The notes: generated by a model not told the origin, from the letters alone. A stretch of DNA of 64,000 bases from Alphaproteobacteria bacterium (GCA_028871055.1 JAGWON010000010.1:60192-124191), one strand, 5' to 3'; positions 54,742 through 64,000 are shown, counted from the stretch's first letter. Numbers and translations are program-made.

Positions 54742-55907
54742 TGGCCGCGAACTCCGCCGCAATCGATCCCGCCGCCCTCACCGCCGAGCTTGTCCGGTTC
54801 CCGAGCGTGACGCCACGGGACGCGGGCGCCATCGCGCATCTCGCGCACGCCCTGGAGCGCGTCGGCTTCGCCTGCGAGATGCTCGAATTCGCCGAGCCCG
54901 GCACCGAGAAGGTGCTCAACCTCTATGCCCGGCTCGGCAAGTCGGGCCGCAACCTGTGCTTCGCAGGGCATACCGACGTGGTGCCGCCCGGCAACGCCGC
55001 CAACTGGTCGGTCGATCCCTTTGCCGGTTCGGTCAAGGACGGTGTTTTAATCGGCCGCGGCGCCGCCGACATGAAGAGCGCCATCGCTTGTTTTGCGGCC
55101 GCCACCGAGCGCTTCGTCGCATCGCGCGGACCGGAGTTCGGCGGCTCGATCAGCCTGCTGATCACCGGCGACGAGGAGGCGGTGGCGATCAACGGCACGC
55201 GCAAGGTGCTCGAATTTCTCGCCAAGCGCGGCGAAAAGCTCGACGCTAGCATCGTTGGCGAGCCGACCAGCCGCAAGGAACTCGGCGACATGATCAAGAT
55301 CGGCCGCCGCGGCAGCCTCAACGGCACGCTCACCGCCTTCGGCGTGCAGGGGCACACCGCGTATCCGCACTTCGCCGACAATGCCGCACATCGCCTCGTG
55401 CGGATGCTCGATGCGCTGACGCGGGAGCCGATCGACCAGGGCAGCGCGCAATTCGAGCCATCCAATCTGCAGGTGGCGACGATCGACATCGGCAATCCCG
55501 CCGCCAACATCATCCCGGATCGGGCCAAGGCCGTCTTCAACGTCCGGTTCAACGACCGCTGGACCGGCACGACGATGGAATCGTGGGTGCGCGAGCGCCT
55601 CGACCGCGTCGACGGCAAGTACGAGCTCAAGATCCAGGTCAGCGGCGAATCCTTCCTGGTGCCGCGGGGCGAGGTCAGCGACAAGCTTTCCCGCGCGATC
55701 GAAGCCGTCACCGGCCGCAAGCCGGCGCTGTCCACCGGTGGCGGCACCTCCGACGCCCGCTTCATCCAGCGCTACTGTCCGGTCGCCGAGTTCGGTCTGG
55801 TCGGTGAGACCGCGCACAAGGTTAACGAGCGCGTCAGTATTAACGATATTGAGGCACTGACGAAGATTTACTCTTCCTTCCTTGAACTTTACTTCGCCGG
55901 ACGGTAA
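54741..55907 (+). CDS. dapE: succinyl-diaminopimelate desuccinylase
   Basis: DapE removes succinate to give LL-DAP, which DapF (3597-4433) then epimerises. The 388-residue M20 zinc hydrolase has the metal ligands in FAGHTDVVPPG (His), GRGAADMKS (Asp), ITGDEEAVA (catalytic and ligand Glu), SIVGEPTS and a late His in GETAHKVNE. GGTSDARFI is the substrate loop. ATG 54741 overlaps the dapD stop by 1 nt. The 3' side has a weak AGGCGA/TCGCCT hairpin (55915-55938). Confidence 0.96.
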   Translation: MAANSAAIDPAALTAELVRFPSVTPRDAGAIAHLAHALERVGFACEMLEFAEPGTEKVLNLYARLGKSGRNLCFAGHTDVVPPGNAANWSVDPFAGSVKDGVLIGRGAADMKSAIACFAAATERFVASRGPEFGGSISLLITGDEEAVAINGTRKVLEFLAKRGEKLDASIVGEPTSRKELGDMIKIGRRGSLNGTLTAFGVQGHTAYPHFADNAAHRLVRMLDALTREPIDQGSAQFEPSNLQVATIDIGNPAANIIPDRAKAVFNVRFNDRWTGTTMESWVRERLDRVDGKYELKIQVSGESFLVPRGEVSDKLSRAIEAVTGRKPALSTGGGTSDARFIQRYCPVAEFGLVGETAHKVNERVSINDIEALTKIYSSFLELYFAGR

Positions 55908-55966
55908 GCTTTTTAGGCGAAATCGATTTAACTCGCCTTTAACTGCTTACTGTTAATTTTTCCACC

Positions 55967-56791
55967 ATGGCGAACCATGCCTGGCTGCGCGTACCGCGTG
56001 TGGGGCTTGTAGCCGCGCTTTGCGGCTTGGCGAGCGGCACCGCGCTGGCCGGCGATGAGACGCCGCATCCGCATGGCACCGTCACGGCCTTCATCGTCGG
56101 TCTCCGCCAGACCGTCTCCGAGTCGGGTGAGCGCGTCCTGGGCGAAGCGGCGCGGTGGCTCACCAAGCTCGAGCTCGGCACCGGCGCAATCCGCGACCTG
56201 CGCCCCGGCTTCAGCGCGTTGGCGTTGGAAGAGACGCGGCAGGCCGCGATACCGGTCGCGCGGATGCTGCCATTGGGCGCACGCGACTCCGAAACCGAGA
56301 ACCGGACCGACGGCATGCTCGCCGCCTTGCACCGGCAGACGCGCCTCGGCCTCCAGGGTCTGGCCGAGGCGACGGTAGCGACCGCCGACCGAGGCTGGTC
56401 GTATGGCAACGCGCAATCCAATCTCGGCGCCGAGATCGGCGGCACGGCGCTCGATCCGGAGACCTATCTCGCCGGCAACATCAACCGTGGCCCGGTGACC
56501 GGCGCCGCTCTCGCCGAGCATTCGCTCGGCGAACGCGACATCGAGCTGGGCCTGCCGATGCCGCTGCTGCCCAACATGCACGTCACGGCGGCGCGCTACT
56601 GGTGGGGCGATCGGGCCTTCGCGCCGGCGGTCCAGGGCTATCGCTTCGGCTTGACCTATGAGATCACCCAGCATCTGCAATTCGAAGGCGGCCGCAGCGA
56701 GGACACGATTCATGGCGTGGCCGGGTTCTTCGGCCTGCATTACACGGTTCCCCTGGATACGAAGCGGCCGCCGGGCGTGATGCCGCCCTAA
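55967..56791 (+). CDS. exported protein with a partial beta-barrel-like C-terminus
   Basis: This 274-residue protein has a signal peptide ([21 protein letters not shown], cut near residue 29). The C-terminal segment [20 protein letters not shown], followed by [23 protein letters not shown] and [10 protein letters not shown], alternates in beta-barrel fashion. It recalls the inverse-autotransporter (intimin/invasin N-terminal) domain, but it is too short for a full barrel. It lies alone after dapE and overlaps the convergent truA by 4 nt. The function is unknown. Confidence 0.6.
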   Translation: MANHAWLRVPRVGLVAALCGLASGTALAGDETPHPHGTVTAFIVGLRQTVSESGERVLGEAARWLTKLELGTGAIRDLRPGFSALALEETRQAAIPVARMLPLGARDSETENRTDGMLAALHRQTRLGLQGLAEATVATADRGWSYGNAQSNLGAEIGGTALDPETYLAGNINRGPVTGAALAEHSLGERDIELGLPMPLLPNMHVTAARYWWGDRAFAPAVQGYRFGLTYEITQHLQFEGGRSEDTIHGVAGFFGLHYTVPLDTKRPPGVMPP

Positions 56792-57537
56792 GCAGCTTCG
56801 GGATAGAGCACCGCCATCAGGTAAAGTCCCTCGGCCGGCGCCGTCGGTCCGCCGGCGCGGCGGTCACGCGCGTCGAGCGCCCGCTTGACGTCCGCCGCAT
56901 CCCACTTGCCGGCGCCGACCAGCTTGAGCGTCCCGACCATGTTGCGCACCTGGTGATGGAGGAAGGAGCGCGCCCGCGCCTCGATCCAGATCTCCTCGCT
57001 GGCGCGCGCGACGTCGAGCGCGTCGAGCGTCTTCACCGGCGATTTCGCCTGGCACAGCGTGTCGCGGAAGGTAGTGAAGTCGTGCTTACCGACGAGCACG
57101 GCCGTTGCCGCCTGCATCGCCGCCAGGTCGAGCGCCGGACCGACATGCCAGACCCGGCCGCGTTCGAGCGCCGGCGGTGGCCGCCGGTTGAGGATGCGGT
57201 AACGATAGATCCGGCCGCGGGCCGAGCGCCGCGCGTCGAACGAATCGGCGACGCGCTCGACCGCCAGAATGGCGATGGCGTTCGGCTTGACGTGCTGGTT
57301 GAGCGCGCTGCGGATCACGTCGGGCGGCTTGTCGCGCGGCAGATCGATATGGGCGACCTGGGCCAGGGCGTGAACGCCGGCGTCGGTACGGCCGGCGCCA
57401 TGAACCGTCAATCGCTTGCCGCAGAACCGCTCAACCGCGGTTTCGAGGGTTTCCTGGACCGACAGCCCCTTCGCCTGCCGCTGCCAGCCGACCAGGCCGC
57501 GGCCGTCGTATTCGATGGTCAGCTTGTAGCGGGGCAT
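56788..57537 (-). CDS. truA: tRNA pseudouridine(38-40) synthase
   Basis: This 249-residue enzyme has the catalytic Asp in [17 protein letters not shown] and the N-terminal [33 protein letters not shown] is the conserved C-terminal segment. The ATG at 57537 lies 19 nt inside the 3' end of fmt, so translation is coupled. It follows def-fmt in the same direction, a common arrangement. Confidence 0.96.
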   Translation of the reverse strand: MPRYKLTIEYDGRGLVGWQRQAKGLSVQETLETAVERFCGKRLTVHGAGRTDAGVHALAQVAHIDLPRDKPPDVIRSALNQHVKPNAIAILAVERVADSFDARRSARGRIYRYRILNRRPPPALERGRVWHVGPALDLAAMQAATAVLVGKHDFTTFRDTLCQAKSPVKTLDALDVARASEEIWIEARARSFLHHQVRNMVGTLKLVGAGKWDAADVKRALDARDRRAGGPTAPAEGLYLMAVLYPEAA

Positions 57538-58475
57538 GGCAACAGCGTGTCGCGCGGGATCGGATAGCCGCGCAGGAATTCCGGGGTTGCGAGCGCAGCG
57601 CGGCCGGCCCGCTGAAGTTGCGTCGGCCGTAGCGCACCGTCGCCGCAGGCGATCGTCAGGGTATCGTCGAGCACCGTGCCAGGGGCCGCGCCGCTTGGCG
57701 CCTCGGCGACAGTGGCGGCGAGCACGCGGATGCGCTCGCCGCCGTGCGTGAAATACGTGCCCGGAAAGATCTCGAAGGCGCGCACCGCCCGCTCGAGCGC
57801 GGCCGCAGGCTTGAGCCAATCGAGCGCGCCTTCTTCGCGCCTGAGCTTCCGCGCATAGGTTGCGCCGTCGGCGGGCTGCGGCTTGGGGCTGAGCTTGCCC
57901 TCAGCCGCGGCAGCGAGCGCGGCGACGATGAGTCGCGCGCCGAGCTCGGCGAGCTCGCGATAGAGCGCGGCGGCGCCCATGCCCGGCGGAATAGCGAGGC
58001 GCTCGGCGAGCAGCACCGGCCCGGTATCGAGGCCTTCGTCCATGCGCATGATCGAGATGCCGGTGTCGCGATCGCCGGCAAGGAGCGCGCGCTCGATCGG
58101 CGCGGCGCCGCGCCAGCGCGGCAGCAGCGAGGCATGCACGTTGAGGCAGCCGAGCCGCGGTGATGCGAGCATCGCCGTGGGCAGAATCAGGCCATAGGCG
58201 GCGACCACCGCAGCATCGAATTCCAGCGCGGTGAATTTGGCGATCGATCCGGAATCCAGTTTTGCCGGCGCCACGACCGCGATGCCGCGCGCCTCGGCCA
58301 GTTCCTGCACCGGCGAAGGTGTGACGCGATGACCGCGACCGGCGGGCCGCGGCGGCTGGGTATAGACGGCGGCGATCTCGTGGCCGGCCTCGATCAGCGC
58401 GCCGAGGATGCGCGCGGCGAATGCGGGCGTCCCCAAAAACGCGAGACGCAATTTGGGCGGTGGCCGGAGCGCCAT
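57519..58475 (-). CDS. fmt: methionyl-tRNA formyltransferase
   Basis: Fmt formylates initiator Met-tRNA. The 318-residue protein has the N-terminal [24 protein letters not shown], the catalytic Asn-His-Asp set within [25 protein letters not shown], and [19 protein letters not shown]. The C-terminal OB-like domain follows. It starts 7 bp after def, the partner enzyme that later removes the formyl group. Confidence 0.96.
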   Translation of the reverse strand: MALRPPPKLRLAFLGTPAFAARILGALIEAGHEIAAVYTQPPRPAGRGHRVTPSPVQELAEARGIAVVAPAKLDSGSIAKFTALEFDAAVVAAYGLILPTAMLASPRLGCLNVHASLLPRWRGAAPIERALLAGDRDTGISIMRMDEGLDTGPVLLAERLAIPPGMGAAALYRELAELGARLIVAALAAAAEGKLSPKPQPADGATYARKLRREEGALDWLKPAAALERAVRAFEIFPGTYFTHGGERIRVLAATVAEAPSGAAPGTVLDDTLTIACGDGALRPTQLQRAGRAALATPEFLRGYPIPRDTLLPCPATS

Positions 58476-58482
58476 AGCGCCC

Positions 58483-59016
58483 TCAAGCGGGCACGGCGGT
58501 CTTGAGACGCTTGGTCTTGGCGAGCTTGCGCAGGATGATGCCGCGCTTCAGCGCCGAGATGTGGTCGACGAACAGCACGCCGTCGAGATGGTCGATCTCA
58601 TGCTGGATGCAGGTTGCGAGCAGGCCCTTCGCCTCGATCTCGCGAATCTCGTTCTGCTCGTCGAGATAGCGCAGCCGGATCGCCGACGGGCGCTCGACGT
58701 CGGCATATTGCTCGGGCAGCGACAAACAGCCTTCGCTGCACACCACCGTCTCGTCGGATGCCCAGACGATCTCGGGATTGGCGATCTTGAGCGGCTGCGG
58801 CTTCTCGCCCTCGCGCGCGCAATCGACGACGATGACGCGCTCGAGCGCGTCGACTTGCGGTGCGGAAAGCCCAATGCCGTTCGACGCGTACATGGTCTCC
58901 AGCATGTCGGCCATCAGCTTGCGCACCCGGCCGTCGACCTTGGCGACCGGCTTGGATTTGCGCTTGAGCCGTGGATCGGGTGCGGTGATGACGGGCAACA
59001 GGGCCATGATGGCCAT
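58483..59016 (-). CDS. def: peptide deformylase
   Basis: Def removes the N-formyl group from nascent proteins. The 177-residue protein has the three motifs GIGLSAPQVD, EGCLSLPEQYADVERP (Cys ligand) and QHEIDHLDGVLF (HExxH). It is the first gene of def-fmt-truA. One detail: ASNGIGLSAPQV carries Ser where most have Ala. Confidence 0.96.
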   Translation of the reverse strand: MAIMALLPVITAPDPRLKRKSKPVAKVDGRVRKLMADMLETMYASNGIGLSAPQVDALERVIVVDCAREGEKPQPLKIANPEIVWASDETVVCSEGCLSLPEQYADVERPSAIRLRYLDEQNEIREIEAKGLLATCIQHEIDHLDGVLFVDHISALKRGIILRKLAKTKRLKTAVPA

Positions 59017-59085
59017 TTAGGTAGGACTTCGCCCCGAGTCCGTCAACGGATAGCTGGCGCCGCGCGGCTGGGCTAACATGCGGGC

Positions 59086-60342
59086 ATGGAAGCGGTTTTG
59101 CTCGCCGTCGTGGCGGCGCTGGTGGCCGGATGCATCGGACTCGCGCTGGCGCGCGAGCGTGCGGTGCGCGCCTGGCATGCCGCCGAACGCGATCTTGCGG
59201 TGGCGCGCCAACAGCTCGCCGAGGCGCAGAACCGCATGCCCGATTTCGAGCGCCTGCGCCAGGAAAGCCTCCAGGCAGCGCAGGCGGCGATGCTCGAAAC
59301 GGCACAGGCGCTGTCGTCCAAACTGCTCGACGACCACAAGCGCGAGAGTGCCGAGGCCAAGAAGGAAAACGAGACGCGGCTCAAGGAGTTGGCGCAGCCT
59401 TTGGTCGAGCACGCGACCAAACTCAACGAAGCGATAGCCGCGCTCCACGGCCAGATCCAGGAGAAGGGCCGCACCCTCGACACGGTGATGCGCGCCCTAT
59501 CGAGTCCCGGGGGTGCCGGGCAGATCGCCGAGATCGGTCTTGCCAATACGCTCAAGTCCTTCGGCCTCGAAGAGGGCCGCGACTATGTGCTGCAGTTCCA
59601 CGCGCCGGGCGAAGCGGCTGGCCAGCGCCTGCGCCCCGATGCCGTGGTGTTCCTGCCCGGCGACACGGTGCTGGTCATCGATTGCAAGGCATCGAAAGCG
59701 ATTCTCGACATTGCCGAGGCTGAGAGCGAGGCGGCGGAGACTGCCGCCTACGGCCGACTTGCGGCGACGATGAACCAGCACCTGCGCGCGCTCGCGTCGA
59801 AGGATTACCGGGGCGCTGTGCTTACCACCTTCCGCGATGCCGGCCGCGGCGGCGAGGTCGGCCGCATGCTCAGCGTCATGTATCTGCCGAGCGAGATCAC
59901 GCTCGACAAACTGTGTCGCGCCGACGGCGAGTTCCGCCGCAAGGCGCAGGACTTGAACATCATCCCCGCCGGGCCGGGTACGCTGCACGCCATCGTGTCG
60001 TTCGCCGCGAGCGACATCCGCCGCCAGCGCCAGGATGAGAACCAGGCGCGCATCGTCGAGGCAGCCGGCGTGCTCCTCGACCGCATGCGTGTCGCGCTCG
60101 AAGCCGCGGTCAAGGTCGGCAAGGGGATCGAGGCCGCCGCCAGTTCCTTCGCCGATTTCGCCAGTTCGGTGAACAAGCGCCTGCTGCCGCAAGCCGGCAA
60201 ACTCGGCAAGCTTGGCGTCCAGACGCCGAAGGCCTTGCCGGCAAGCCTGCCCGCCTACGATGTGCGCCGGCTCGATGACGCGATCGACGGTGAGGCGGAA
60301 GAGATCACGTCGCCGCCGCGGCCGCGCCTCATCGGCGAATAG
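59086..60342 (+). CDS. rmuC: DNA recombination protein RmuC
   Basis: This 418-residue protein has an N-terminal membrane-like segment (LLAVVAALVAGCIGLALA), a long coiled-coil, and the RmuC nuclease-like core. The core includes LKSFGLEEGRDYVLQF, RPDAVVFLPGDTVLVIDCKASKAIL and FRDAGRGGEVGRMLSVMYLPSE. RmuC restrains inversion at short repeats in E. coli. It is divergent from def. Confidence 0.93.
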   Translation: MEAVLLAVVAALVAGCIGLALARERAVRAWHAAERDLAVARQQLAEAQNRMPDFERLRQESLQAAQAAMLETAQALSSKLLDDHKRESAEAKKENETRLKELAQPLVEHATKLNEAIAALHGQIQEKGRTLDTVMRALSSPGGAGQIAEIGLANTLKSFGLEEGRDYVLQFHAPGEAAGQRLRPDAVVFLPGDTVLVIDCKASKAILDIAEAESEAAETAAYGRLAATMNQHLRALASKDYRGAVLTTFRDAGRGGEVGRMLSVMYLPSEITLDKLCRADGEFRRKAQDLNIIPAGPGTLHAIVSFAASDIRRQRQDENQARIVEAAGVLLDRMRVALEAAVKVGKGIEAAASSFADFASSVNKRLLPQAGKLGKLGVQTPKALPASLPAYDVRRLDDAIDGEAEEITSPPRPRLIGE

Positions 60343-60939
60343 CTAGTCCGGCGTGAGCAGCTTGCGCGCGGCCAGCGCGGCGCTGAGCGTGCCGTCGTCG
60401 AGGTAATCGAGCTCGCCGCCGACCGGCACGCCGTGCGCCAGCCGCGTGACCTTGACGCCGGTCTCGGCCAGGCGGTCGAGGATGTAATGCGCCGTGGTCT
60501 GGCCCTCGACCGTGGCGTTCATCGCCAAGATCGCCTCGCGCGCCTTGGTCTTCTCGACCCGCGCGACCAGCGCCTCGATGCGCAAATCCTCGGGCCCGAT
60601 GCCGTCGAGCGCCGAGAGCGTGCCGCCGAGCACGTGATAGAGCCCGTTGTAGGACGCGCTGCGCTCGATCGCCCAGAGATCGGCCATGTCCTCGACGATG
60701 CAGATCATGCCCTGGTCGCGCCGCGGATCGCGGCAGATGGCGCAAGGGTCGGCGGTGTCGAGATTGCCGCAGAGCGAGCACGGCTGGACCTTTGCCGCGG
60801 TCTCGGCCAGCGCCGCGGCCAACGGCTCCATCAGGCTCTCGCGCCGCTTCAGCAGGAACAGCGCCGCGCGCCGCGCCGAACGCGGACCCAGGCCGGGAAG
60901 CTTCGACAGCAGCAGGATCAGACGGTCGAGTTCGAGCAT
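60343..60939 (-). CDS. recR: recombination mediator RecR
   Basis: This 198-residue protein acts with RecO/RecF to load RecA at gaps. It has a helix-hairpin-helix [20 protein letters not shown] (about 12-31), a zinc finger [16 protein letters not shown], and a Toprim domain [15 protein letters not shown]. It follows dnaX and ybaB on the minus strand, the common dnaX-ybaB-recR order, here with a 148-bp gap holding a palindromic repeat. Confidence 0.96.
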   Translation of the reverse strand: MLELDRLILLLSKLPGLGPRSARRAALFLLKRRESLMEPLAAALAETAAKVQPCSLCGNLDTADPCAICRDPRRDQGMICIVEDMADLWAIERSASYNGLYHVLGGTLSALDGIGPEDLRIEALVARVEKTKAREAILAMNATVEGQTTAHYILDRLAETGVKVTRLAHGVPVGGELDYLDDGTLSAALAARKLLTPD

Positions 60940-60969
60940 GGCAAGAAGCTATCAGCTTTCAGCTATCCT

Positions 60970-61046
60970 CGTCATCGCGAGGCCGCGTAGCGGCCGTGGC
61001 GATCCACGCCTGGATTGCTTCGCGCCTTGCGGCGCTCGCAATGACG
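60970..61046. repeat. REP/MITE-like palindrome (CGTCAT...ATGACG)
   Basis: CGTCATCGCGAGG (60970-60982) pairs with the region ending CGCTCGCAATGACG (61033-61046), with GATCCACGCC and TGGATTGCTTCG in the inner arms. The form (CGTCATTGCGAGG...GGATTGCTTCG...GCAATGACG) is a widespread intergenic repeat type. It sits between ybaB and recR on an otherwise conserved operon. Confidence 0.75.
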
Positions 61047-61087
61047 CCCTGCGACTGAAGGCCCGCGGCTGATCGGTGACAGCTTTT

Positions 61088-61411
61088 TTAAAACGGCAGC
61101 TTCATGCCCGGCGGCAGCTTGAGCCCACCGGTGAGCTTCTCGGTTTCCTCGGTGACGTGGCGCTCGACGCGCGCCCTGGCGTCATTGAACGCGGCGACGA
61201 TCAGGTCCTCGAGCACCTCGGTCTCGGCCGGGTCGACGATCGACTTGTCGAGCTTGATCTTCTTCACGTCGCCCTTGCCGGTGAGCGTGACCGTGACCAT
61301 GCCGCCGCCGGAAACGCCGGTAACTTCGATCGCGGCAAGGCGTTCCTGCATCTCCTGCATGCGCGCCTGCATCTGCTGCGCCTGCTTCAGCATCTGGCCC
61401 AGGTTGTTCAC
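61088..61411 (-). CDS. ybaB: nucleoid-associated protein, YbaB/EbfC family
   Basis: This 107-residue DNA-binding protein has NNLGQMLKQAQQMQARMQEMQ and VTVTLTGKGDVKKIKLD, then a helical C-terminus and the usual GLKLPPGMKLPF end. It starts with GTG at 61411, overlapping the dnaX stop (GTGA). It lies in the dnaX-ybaB-recR group. Confidence 0.94.
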   Translation of the reverse strand: MNNLGQMLKQAQQMQARMQEMQERLAAIEVTGVSGGGMVTVTLTGKGDVKKIKLDKSIVDPAETEVLEDLIVAAFNDARARVERHVTEETEKLTGGLKLPPGMKLPF

Positions 61412-63147
61412 AGGAAGTCGTCTCCCTCGATCGGATCCTCGGCGATCACCGCGTCCTCTTCCGGCTCCTCGGCGACCGGCGACCCGGTTTCGGCGGCCTT
61501 CTCGCGCACCGCCTCGATCCTGGCGCCGGGGAAGGTCTCGAGCACGGCGCGCACCAGGGGATGGTTCGCCGCCTCGCTCTTGAGCCCGGCGGCGCGTGCC
61601 TCGTCCTGCTCGCGCACGGTCGGCTCGCCCGCGTCGCCCGAGACGCTGACGATCCAGCGCCGTCCGGTCCATTCAGTCAGGAGCTGGCCCAGCCGGTTGG
61701 GCAGGTCGCGTGGCGCCGCCTCGGTCAGCCGCAGCTCGATGCGGCCGAGCTCGAACTGCACCAGATGGACGTTGCCGTAGAGGTGACTGCGCAGCAGCGG
61801 CTCGCGTTTCCGCTCGAACAGCCGAACCACGTCGAGGAAGCTCTGCGGGCCGGCGGGCACCGTTTCCGGCTCCGGCATCTCGCGCGGCTGCAGCCGCGGC
61901 GCGGCCGTGGCGCCGGAATCGAGCGGCGGGCGCGGCGCGGGCGCAACTCGCGGGCCCGGCACCGGTCCGCCCGCCGGCGCCTGTGCGCCGGTGCTCGCGC
62001 CTTCGAGTGCCTTGACCAGATCGGCGGGAGCGGGGAGATCGGCCACGTAGGCGAGCCGCACCAGCACCATCTCCGCCGCCTGGATCGGCGATGGCGCGCA
62101 CTGCACCTCGCCCAGGCCTTTGAGCAGCATCTGCCAGGCACGCGCCAGCTCGGCCATGCCGAGCTTCTGCGCCAGCGGCAGGGCGCGACCGCGCTCGCCC
62201 TCGAAGCCGTCGCCCGACTCGGGCGCCAGCTTGAGCCGCGTCAGGTGATAGGTGAGGTCGAGCAGCTCCTGCAGCGCCAGCGCCGGATCGGCGCCGCCCT
62301 CGTAAAGATCGCCCATGCGCTTCACGGCGCCAGCGGCGTCGCCCTTGAGCACGGTCTCGAGCAGGTCGAAGACCAGGCCGCGATCGGCAACGCCGAGCAT
62401 CTCGCGCACCATCGCCTCGGTTACCTTGCCGGCGCCGAGCGCGATCGCCTGGTCGAGGATCGACAGCCCGTCACGCACCGAGCCGTCGGCGGCGCGCGCA
62501 ATCAGCGCGATCGCGCCGGTCTCGGCCTCGACCTTCTCGGCGGCGACGATCTTGGCGTATTGCTGCGCCAGGATGTCGGCCGGCACGCGGCGCAGCGAGA
62601 AGCGCTGGCAGCGCGACAGCACCGTCACCGGCACTTTGTGCACTTCGGTGGTGGCGAAGATGAACTTGACGTCGGGTGGCGGCTCTTCGAGCGTCTTCAA
62701 CAGCGCGTTGAAGGCGTTTTTCGACAGCATGTGCACTTCGTCGATGATGTAGACCTTGAACCGCGCCGAGACCGGCTTGTAGCGCACGCCGTCGGTTAGC
62801 TCGCGGATATCGTCGACGCCGGTGCGCGACGCGGCGTCCATCTCCATCACGTCGACGTGGCGGTCCTCGGATATCGCGCGGCAATGCTCGCACTGGCCGC
62901 AGGGCTCGACCGTCGGCCCGCCCTTGCCGTCGGGCCCGACGCAATTGAGCGCGCGGGCGATGATACGCGCGGTGGTGGTCTTGCCGACGCCGCGCACGCC
63001 GGTGAGGATGAAGGCATGGGCGATGCGGCCGGCGGCGATCGCGTTGGCGAGCGTCCGGACCATCGCTTCCTGGCCGATGAGTTCGGCGAAGGTGGCCGGA
63101 CGGTATTTGCGCGCGAGCACGCGATAGACGCTGCCCGGCTCGCTCAT
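61408..63147 (-). CDS. dnaX: DNA polymerase III subunit gamma/tau
   Basis: This 579-residue clamp-loader subunit has the P-loop GVRGVGKTTTARIIARALN, zinc-binding Cys in NCVGPDGKGGPTVEPCGQCEHC, Walker B YIIDEVHMLS, the SRC motif LSRCQRFSLRRV, and a proline-rich tau linker before the C-terminal alpha-binding domain. I saw no slippery A-run that would make a separate gamma. The SRP RNA gene lies just upstream. Confidence 0.95.
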   Translation of the reverse strand: MSEPGSVYRVLARKYRPATFAELIGQEAMVRTLANAIAAGRIAHAFILTGVRGVGKTTTARIIARALNCVGPDGKGGPTVEPCGQCEHCRAISEDRHVDVMEMDAASRTGVDDIRELTDGVRYKPVSARFKVYIIDEVHMLSKNAFNALLKTLEEPPPDVKFIFATTEVHKVPVTVLSRCQRFSLRRVPADILAQQYAKIVAAEKVEAETGAIALIARAADGSVRDGLSILDQAIALGAGKVTEAMVREMLGVADRGLVFDLLETVLKGDAAGAVKRMGDLYEGGADPALALQELLDLTYHLTRLKLAPESGDGFEGERGRALPLAQKLGMAELARAWQMLLKGLGEVQCAPSPIQAAEMVLVRLAYVADLPAPADLVKALEGASTGAQAPAGGPVPGPRVAPAPRPPLDSGATAAPRLQPREMPEPETVPAGPQSFLDVVRLFERKREPLLRSHLYGNVHLVQFELGRIELRLTEAAPRDLPNRLGQLLTEWTGRRWIVSVSGDAGEPTVREQDEARAAGLKSEAANHPLVRAVLETFPGARIEAVREKAAETGSPVAEEPEEDAVIAEDPIEGDDFL

Positions 63148-63175
63148 GTGACTTGCCTCTCCGTGGGAGCGCGGT

Positions 63176-63271
63176 GGGAGACTGAACGCCGACCCAGGCC
63201 GGAACTCGTTACGGCTGCTTCCTTCCGGACCTGACCGGGTTGGCGAGGGGCCTGTCCGCCGCCAGCCTCCC
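63176..63271 (-). ncRNA. ffs: bacterial SRP RNA (4.5S)
   Basis: The minus strand carries the conserved apical loop GGTCAGGTCCGGAAGGAAGC and the flanking stem GCCCCTCGCCAACCC. The ends GGGAG (63271) and CTCCC (63176) pair, giving about 96 nt. A TATAGT -10 box (minus strand, 63282-63277) sits 6 nt before the inferred start. The partners ffh and ftsY are in the window. The exact ends are estimated. Confidence 0.93.
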
Positions 63272-63425
63272 GTGCCACTATATCAGGCGATCCCATCGGC
63301 CGCGCAAGACCGAACGACGGGCGCGATTTTCGCGGCAGCGGGACTCGGCAAGAGGAGCGGCATGCGCGAGCTGAACGACGGGTTCGCCGGGGGCATCGGG
63401 ACCGGCACGGCGGAGCCCGGAACTC

Positions 63426-64000
63426 ATGCGGCCTGACTCGGCCGGTACGCGGCATTTGCTGAATTTCTACGCCGGCGGGCTCGATCGCGCCACGCATCGG
63501 CGCAAGGACGCGGCGTGGCTGGCGAGCCAGCTCGAGCATGCCGGCACGCGCTTCGTTCCGGTGTCGCAGGCGCGCAACCTCGTGCTCGGCGCCGATGGCC
63601 TGGCGCCGCGCGCGGTGCTGCTGGAGCGGGCGCAATTCGCGCCCGAAGGCGACGTCGTGCTGCTCGGGCTCGGCGGCGACCATGCCTATTTCGCCATCGA
63701 CCTGTCGCATCTCGACGAGCCGCTTGCCCGCCTGCCGGCGCCGGCGGGCAGCGAATTCATCGATCTGCGCCGCGTCGGTCCGCTCCTGCCGCGCGACGAA
63801 TCGGCGCTGCTCGCCTATGCGCGCGGCATGCTCTATTGGCACCAGCGGCATCGTCACTGCGCGGTGTGCGGCGCACCGAGCATCATGGCGGACGCCGGCC
63901 ACATGCGCCGCTGCACCGACGCGGCCTGCAACGCCACGCATTTCCCGCGCACCGATCCGGCGGTGATCATGCTGGTGACCGACGGCGCGCGCTGCCTGCT
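63426..64000 (+). CDS. nudC: NADH pyrophosphatase NudC, truncated by window end
   Basis: About 191 residues of a NudC-type Nudix protein are visible. MRPDSAGTRHLLNFYAGGLDRATHRRKD starts it in pieces; a zinc ribbon (HCAVCGAP ... CTDAACNATHFPRTDPAVIML) follows, typical of NudC just before the Nudix box. The Nudix box itself lies beyond 64000. NudC cleaves NADH and removes NAD caps from RNA. No stop occurs in the frame before the edge. Confidence 0.85.
   Translation, partial: MRPDSAGTRHLLNFYAGGLDRATHRRKDAAWLASQLEHAGTRFVPVSQARNLVLGADGLAPRAVLLERAQFAPEGDVVLLGLGGDHAYFAIDLSHLDEPLARLPAPAGSEFIDLRRVGPLLPRDESALLAYARGMLYWHQRHRHCAVCGAPSIMADAGHMRRCTDAACNATHFPRTDPAVIMLVTDGARCL

Noticed and set aside
63144..63941. 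265-residue minus-strand frame opposite nudC
   Set aside because: It also crosses the SRP RNA; the plus strand has the NudC zinc ribbon.

Overview
The window is GC-rich, densely coded chromosomal DNA from an alphaproteobacterium. The evidence is the gene order ffh-rpsP-rimM-trmD, dapF-mtaB-ftsY and rpmH-rnpA-yidD-yidC-engB-argB, a cysteine-type NAD-linked formate dehydrogenase (fds) operon, TRAP transport, and palindromic repeats of types common in that class. The style suggests a free-living Rhodospirillales- or Hyphomicrobiales-like organism; the genus cannot be read from the sequence.

Layout. 1-2916 (-): ffh, rpsP, rimM and a truncated trmD. 3155-3505: a secreted Lys/Ala-rich protein. 3597-6606 (+): dapF, mtaB, ftsY. 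6738-10064 (+): an accessory three-gene cassette (adenylating enzyme, MBOAT acyltransferase, carrier protein) that looks like a dltABC system without dltD. 10144-11155: a REP-associated transposase between 17-bp inverted repeats, then two palindromic repeat units. 11202-18215 (-): fdsD, fdhD, fdsA, fdsB, fdsG and a LysR regulator with two matching operator boxes upstream of fdsG. 18580-21474 (-): a large FAD/Fe-S oxidoreductase whose last codons lie in a stray copy of the transposase end repeat. 21559-22392: a methyltransferase-like protein. 22439-27309 (+): a TRAP transporter, a PLP aminotransferase and a hydratase-type enzyme, probably one catabolic operon.

27427-34780 holds a diffusible-signal-factor (DSF) type quorum-sensing locus: a kinase with an RpfG-like receiver at its N-terminus, an RpfC-like hybrid kinase with HPt, and a convergent rpfF-like synthase, with nnrS and a DUF488 gene between them. 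35049-36754: two alpha/beta hydrolases, the second with the full residue set of fluoroacetate dehalogenases. 36775-37731 is a glycosyltransferase and 38156-38232 is tRNA-Arg(ACG). 38398-42688 carries a lipoprotein, gpt, an RlmI-like methyltransferase and a sensor kinase. 42784-47009 is the rpmH-rnpA-yidD-yidC-engB-argB block behind a near-consensus sigma-70 promoter.

47006-52127 is a nitrite-assimilation locus: Met8-type siroheme synthase, an Fe-S/FAD reductase and nirA on the minus strand, with a formate/nitrite transporter diverging on the plus strand. The shared intergenic region has a -24/-12 (sigma-54) promoter facing each way and an NtrC-like dyad midway between them. 52233-56791 carries a HAD phosphatase, pirin, dapD, dapE and an exported beta-rich protein. 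56788-60939 carries truA, fmt, def, rmuC and recR. 60970-61046 is a palindromic repeat. 61088-63271 holds ybaB, dnaX and the SRP RNA, and the window ends inside nudC.

The best candidates for something new are the dlt-like cassette, the DSF locus with a kinase where an RpfG phosphodiesterase is expected, and the divergent sigma-54 nitrite-assimilation region.
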